The position numbers and the translations under genes are program-made. The notes under the pieces are model-generated. The model was not told where the DNA came from, did no database searches, and saw nothing but the letters and a program-made list of their open reading frames with translations. From the NCBI GenBank assembly GCA_002104895.1, contig MCFG01000128.1, positions 1 to 55,000 of the forward strand: a DNA stretch of 55,000 nt, given 5' to 3'. The stretch is from Anaeromyces robustus. Lineage: Eukaryota; Neocallimastigomycota; Neocallimastigomycetes; Neocallimastigales; Neocallimastigaceae. Below, in pieces: positions 51,162 through 55,000 of the stretch; within the stretch, counting starts at the first letter, position 1; every line of letters begins with the position of its first letter.

Positions 51162-52455
51162 TAAAAATTAGATGTATAAAATATTAAAATAGATACACAC
51201 ACAGACAGACACACACACACACATATATATATAAAGGTATATAAAGGTATAAAATAGGTATATATAGGTATATCGAGGTATATAATAAATAGATATATCG
51301 GTATATAGAGATATATAATTATAGAGATATATAGATATTATTAATATTGATTAAAAGAATAGAGTATAATTAGATATAGAGAATTATAATATAAATATTG
51401 TTATGAAAATCTTAAAAATATATATATATATATATTATAAAGCCATAATACTATAATATTTAATTACAAACCGAAATATTATATTTAGAATCATTGAAAA
51501 TTATATATATATATATATTCTTTTATTTCTTTTGTTATTAATGGTAAAGTTTTTATTTTTTTTTTTATTTTTTATTTTTTTTTATTTTTTTTTCTCTATT
51601 CTTCCTCTTCTTAAAAAGCAAATAATATAAAAATTAAAATAAAAATATTATATGAAAATAATATATAATATAATATATATAAATGAATATAAAGAAGATA
51701 ATAAAATAATAATAAAGAAATATTTGAATAGATTAGTTTTAAAGAAAAAACAATTAAAAAAAAATAAAATAAGGGACTTTCACATATATATAAAGTATAT
51801 ATGATATAATAATTATTATTAGATTTATAATGAAAAATAACTATCCATCTATATATATATTAAAAAAATGTTTTTTTTTTGTAAATATATTTACATTTTC
51901 TTTATTATTATTATTTTTTTAATCCATTTAGAGGTAAATATTATTATTATTTTATTTTATTTTTTTTTAATTATTATTATTATTATTAATTTTTAATAGT
52001 GTTAATTAATATTTTGTTCTTTATTTTTTTTTTTTTTATTATAATTAAAGTATTTATTATGGAATATGATACCAAAATAATTTATATATCATACATATTA
52101 TATATATAGAAATGCAAATAACTTTTTTTTTATTTTTTATTATATATATATATATGTATATAAATATTAACAATACATAAAAAAAAATTAATAAAAAATA
52201 AAAATAATCTATAAATATTAAGGTAAAAAAGTTTAAATTTAATGGATAAATTTAATATAAAGTTAATATAGTAATACCAATTTTTTTTTTCTATCTTTCT
52301 TTTTTTCTTTCTTTTATTTTTATTAAGATTTTTATTTTTTAAAAATTTTGTAATAAAATATTTAATGCATTTATGAAAGTATATATAATAATAATAATAA
52401 TAAAATAGACGCATCACACACAAATACTATTATATATTCTAGATATTATTTACTG

Positions 52456-52550
<95 letters not shown>

Positions 52551-53276
52551 TGTTATATATATATAAAGAAACTATTTTTTATTAAAGAATTATAAATGAA
52601 TTATGAATAGATAAAAATTTATAATTTATAGAATATTAACACGATAATATTAATAATAAAAAGAAAAGAGGGTCGTTAATAAATAAATAAATAATAAATG
52701 ATGATGATTTATTTTTTTAATTTTTTAATTTTTTCAATTTTAACTTTACATAAAATAAAAAACGGCCTTTTTTTTTTTTATTTAAAAAATAATAATAATA
52801 AAGAACTAAAAAAAAAAAAAAAATAAAAATAAAAAATAAAAAAATAAAATTAAACAAAATATATTTAGTTTTATTTTATTTTATTTTATTTTATTTTACT
52901 TTTTCTTTTTAACCGTTTTATAAAATTTTATATATGTATATGTATATATTTATATATGTATATTTTGCGGCATCTCTTTTTTTTTTTAAGTTTTGTATAG
53001 ATATAAATAATAGGTATGCATTAATTTTTTTTTTTATTTTAATTTTTTTTTTTTAATTTTTTTAATTTTTTTTTAATTTTTATTTTTATTTTTAAATTTA
53101 ATTTAACAAAAATTTTAAATTTTTTTTATCAATTCTATCAGTATAAAAATTAAAAATTAAAAAATAAAATAAAATAAAATAAACTTTAAATTATATAGGT
53201 AAGGTAAAAAAAAAAAGTTACATGTGCTTTTTGTGCTTTTTTTTTTTTTTTTTTTTAATTTAGTAATGGCTTAACG

Positions 53277-53310
<34 letters not shown>

Positions 53311-54787
53311 ATTCAATATTAATAATTATTAATTGTTTTTTTTTTTTTTTTTTTAAATAAATATCATTATATAAATCATTCTTTTTAATTTATATTATAA
53401 AATATTATTATAATTAATTATTTAATTAATAAATAATAATAATTTTAAATATGACAAAATTAGTTTTAATATATGAATATTTATTATTATTAATATTATT
53501 ATTGTTATTATTATTTTCCAGTAATTATTTTAAATATAGTAATAATAAAAATAATAATAATAATTTATTTTATCTGGTTTATATATATATATATATAATG
53601 AAAAAAAAAAAAAAATAGTTAACAATTAACAATTTTTTTTATTTCTATTTTTATTTTTATTTTAATTATTATGTAGTTTTTGTTTTAATTTTTTTTTAAT
53701 TTCTTTGGGTTTTTTTTAATTTTTTTTTAATATTAATATTTTAATATTTTTCTTTTTTTTTTTTAAATCAAAATTGTTACATTACACACATGAACTAAGA
53801 ATAAATTAATAAATAATAAAACAAAATATTAAATATTAAATAATTAAATAAATAGTCATCAAATGATTTAATTTTGATAATTTAAATAAATATATATATA
53901 AATTTCTTTTCCTCTCTCTCTTTCTCTTTTATATATATTACATAGATATAATAATATTATGTTTATATTTATATTTTATAAATATTAAACGATTTATTTA
54001 AAAGATTTAGTTTTTTTTTTTTAGTTTTTTTTTTTTTAGTTTTTTGTTTTAGTTTTTTACATTTACATTTATATATTTGTCCAAAAAAGTATAAAGTCAA
54101 AATTTTATTATTTTTTTTTATTTTTTAAAAAAGATCTACATAATTTACATAAATAAAGTAATATTAAAAAAAAATTTAAAAGATAAAAAGATAAAAGAAA
54201 AAAAAAAAAAAAAAAGAAAAAGAAAAAAGAAAATTGAAAAAGAAAATTTTAATCATTATCATCATCAATTTATAATTCATAATATATTTTATAAAAATTA
54301 TATTATAAATTATATTATAAATGATAATTTATTATGTTTGATTAATATATATAAAAAATACTGATTAAATTTTATTTTTTCAATTTTTCAATTTTCTCTT
54401 TTTTCTTTTTTCCTTTTTTTTTTTAAAAAAAAAAAAAAAAGATAATAAAAATAGTAAGAAAAAAAGTTATGAATTATTTTATTTTTAATAAATTATATAA
54501 TTATAATTATAGTTATTATTATAGTTATAATTATAATTAGATCTATAAAAATATTAATATTAAAAATAAAATAATAATTCATAATCTATTATATCTATAT
54601 TTAATTTAAAAATTATAAAAAATTTTTTAATTTTTTGTCATTTTTATATTTATATTTATTTTATAAAGGTGCTTTTTTTTTTATCCCTAATAATTATGTC
54701 ATGTTAATTACTTTTTTTTTTTTTTTTGTTGTTGTTTTTTTTTATAGCTTTCTTTTATTTATATTAGCCCCATTTTGAATTTTATTT
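51162..54787. other. 3.6-kb AT-rich region upstream of the giant gene
   Basis: Expected to hold the missing first exon and promoter of the giant gene, though neither could be picked out. It contains an ACACAC/ACAGAC run and GGTATAT repeats at 51194-51310, an (AAT)n(ATT)n palindrome at 52460-52541, many homopolymers (53221-53355) and T-rich DNA near the 3' end of the next gene. No RNA gene seen. Confidence 0.5.
52460..52541. repeat. (AAT)n(ATT)n palindromic microsatellite
   Basis: About 48 bp of AAT repeats switch directly to about 34 bp of ATT repeats, giving a near-perfect palindrome. A smaller arrangement of the same kind is at 49003-49038. Confidence 0.88.
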
Positions 54788-55000
54788 TTACTTTTTACCT
54801 AATTTACCAAGTAAACTAGAAAGATCATTTAAAGTTTTAGTAATCGATTCTTGAAGTTTTTCTTTAGTAGAATTAACTTTTTCTTCAATAATTTGTCTTT
54901 GTTGTTCCATTTTTTCATTAATTTCATCCATTTTATTTTTAATAGCAATTTGAGTACGGTAAAATAAAGCATCTCTTAAAATTTCATTTTTATTAAGATT
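54788..55000 (-). CDS. C-terminus of a coiled-coil protein (5' part off window)
   Basis: The last 70 codons of a minus-strand gene end at TAA 54788-54790. The peptide is entirely helical and charged: EILRDALFYRTQIAIKNKMD, then EINEKMEQQRQIIEEKVNST, then KEKLQESITKTLNDLSSLLG, ending KLGKK. Heptad spacing of hydrophobic residues suggests a coiled coil. Frame, codon use and the clear stop support a real exon. I do not recognise the family; start and upstream domains are outside the window. Confidence 0.72.
   Translation of the reverse strand, partial: NLNKNEILRDALFYRTQIAIKNKMDEINEKMEQQRQIIEEKVNSTKEKLQESITKTLNDLSSLLGKLGKK

Overview
The window is extremely AT-rich eukaryotic DNA with long homopolymers, (TTTA)n, (TTA)n and (TAAA)n tracts. 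Its genes carry many short introns and encode Asn/Ser/Glu homopolymer runs. Homoisocitrate dehydrogenase (alpha-aminoadipate lysine route) marks it as fungal. A centrin fits a flagellated fungus, and a very large Cys-motif repeat protein with a hevein-type chitin-binding domain fits the anaerobic gut fungi (Neocallimastigomycota) best. The genus cannot be told. Dictyostelium is similar in composition but is not expected to have the fungal lysine enzyme.

Layout. 1-2925 (-): Sel1-repeat protein, 3' end off the window. 4351-6598 (-): homoisocitrate dehydrogenase, 6 exons. 7323-8896 (+): SRR1-domain protein, 5 exons. 9178-11867 (-): UBR7-type UBR-box/PHD protein, 10 exons. 12187-13559 (+): Pth2-like protein, 7 exons. 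14337-16120 (+): centrin, 6 exons. 16945-18406 (+): FAXC/metaxin-like GST-fold protein, 4 exons. 18407-25752: repeat-filled desert. 25753-26883 (+): intronless threonine aldolase. 28102-30571: 5'-truncated LINE with a candidate target-site duplication, followed by two shorter copies of the same 3' end. 34155-35733 (+): class B DnaJ protein whose frame appears to continue to 36131 across a T8 tract. 38534-40817 (-): FHA-domain protein, 5 exons. 43548-51161 (-): giant repeat protein of about 2,060 residues, 8 visible exons. 54788-55000 (-): C-terminus of a coiled-coil protein. For each gene with both ends in the window, the proposed exons sum to a whole number of codons and join in frame; the two edge genes and the first exon of the giant gene cannot be closed this way.

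There is no operon-like functional grouping; these are mostly housekeeping genes of an ordinary fungal chromosome. The most unusual item is the 43.5-51.2 kb gene. It is built from three long super-repeats separated by phase-1 introns and carries a YDC-x4-C-x2-TSG motif twice per unit. A CBM18 (hevein-like) domain sits in a linker of the third unit. Its make-up recalls the very large repetitive scaffoldin-type proteins reported from anaerobic fungi, but that link is inference. Other points of interest are a DnaJ gene with a probable one-base frame break before an RG-rich tail, a Pth2 homologue lacking the family histidine, a homoisocitrate dehydrogenase without a mitochondrial presequence, a centrin with a start-codon-only first exon, and a hairpin exactly over the threonine aldolase stop codon.
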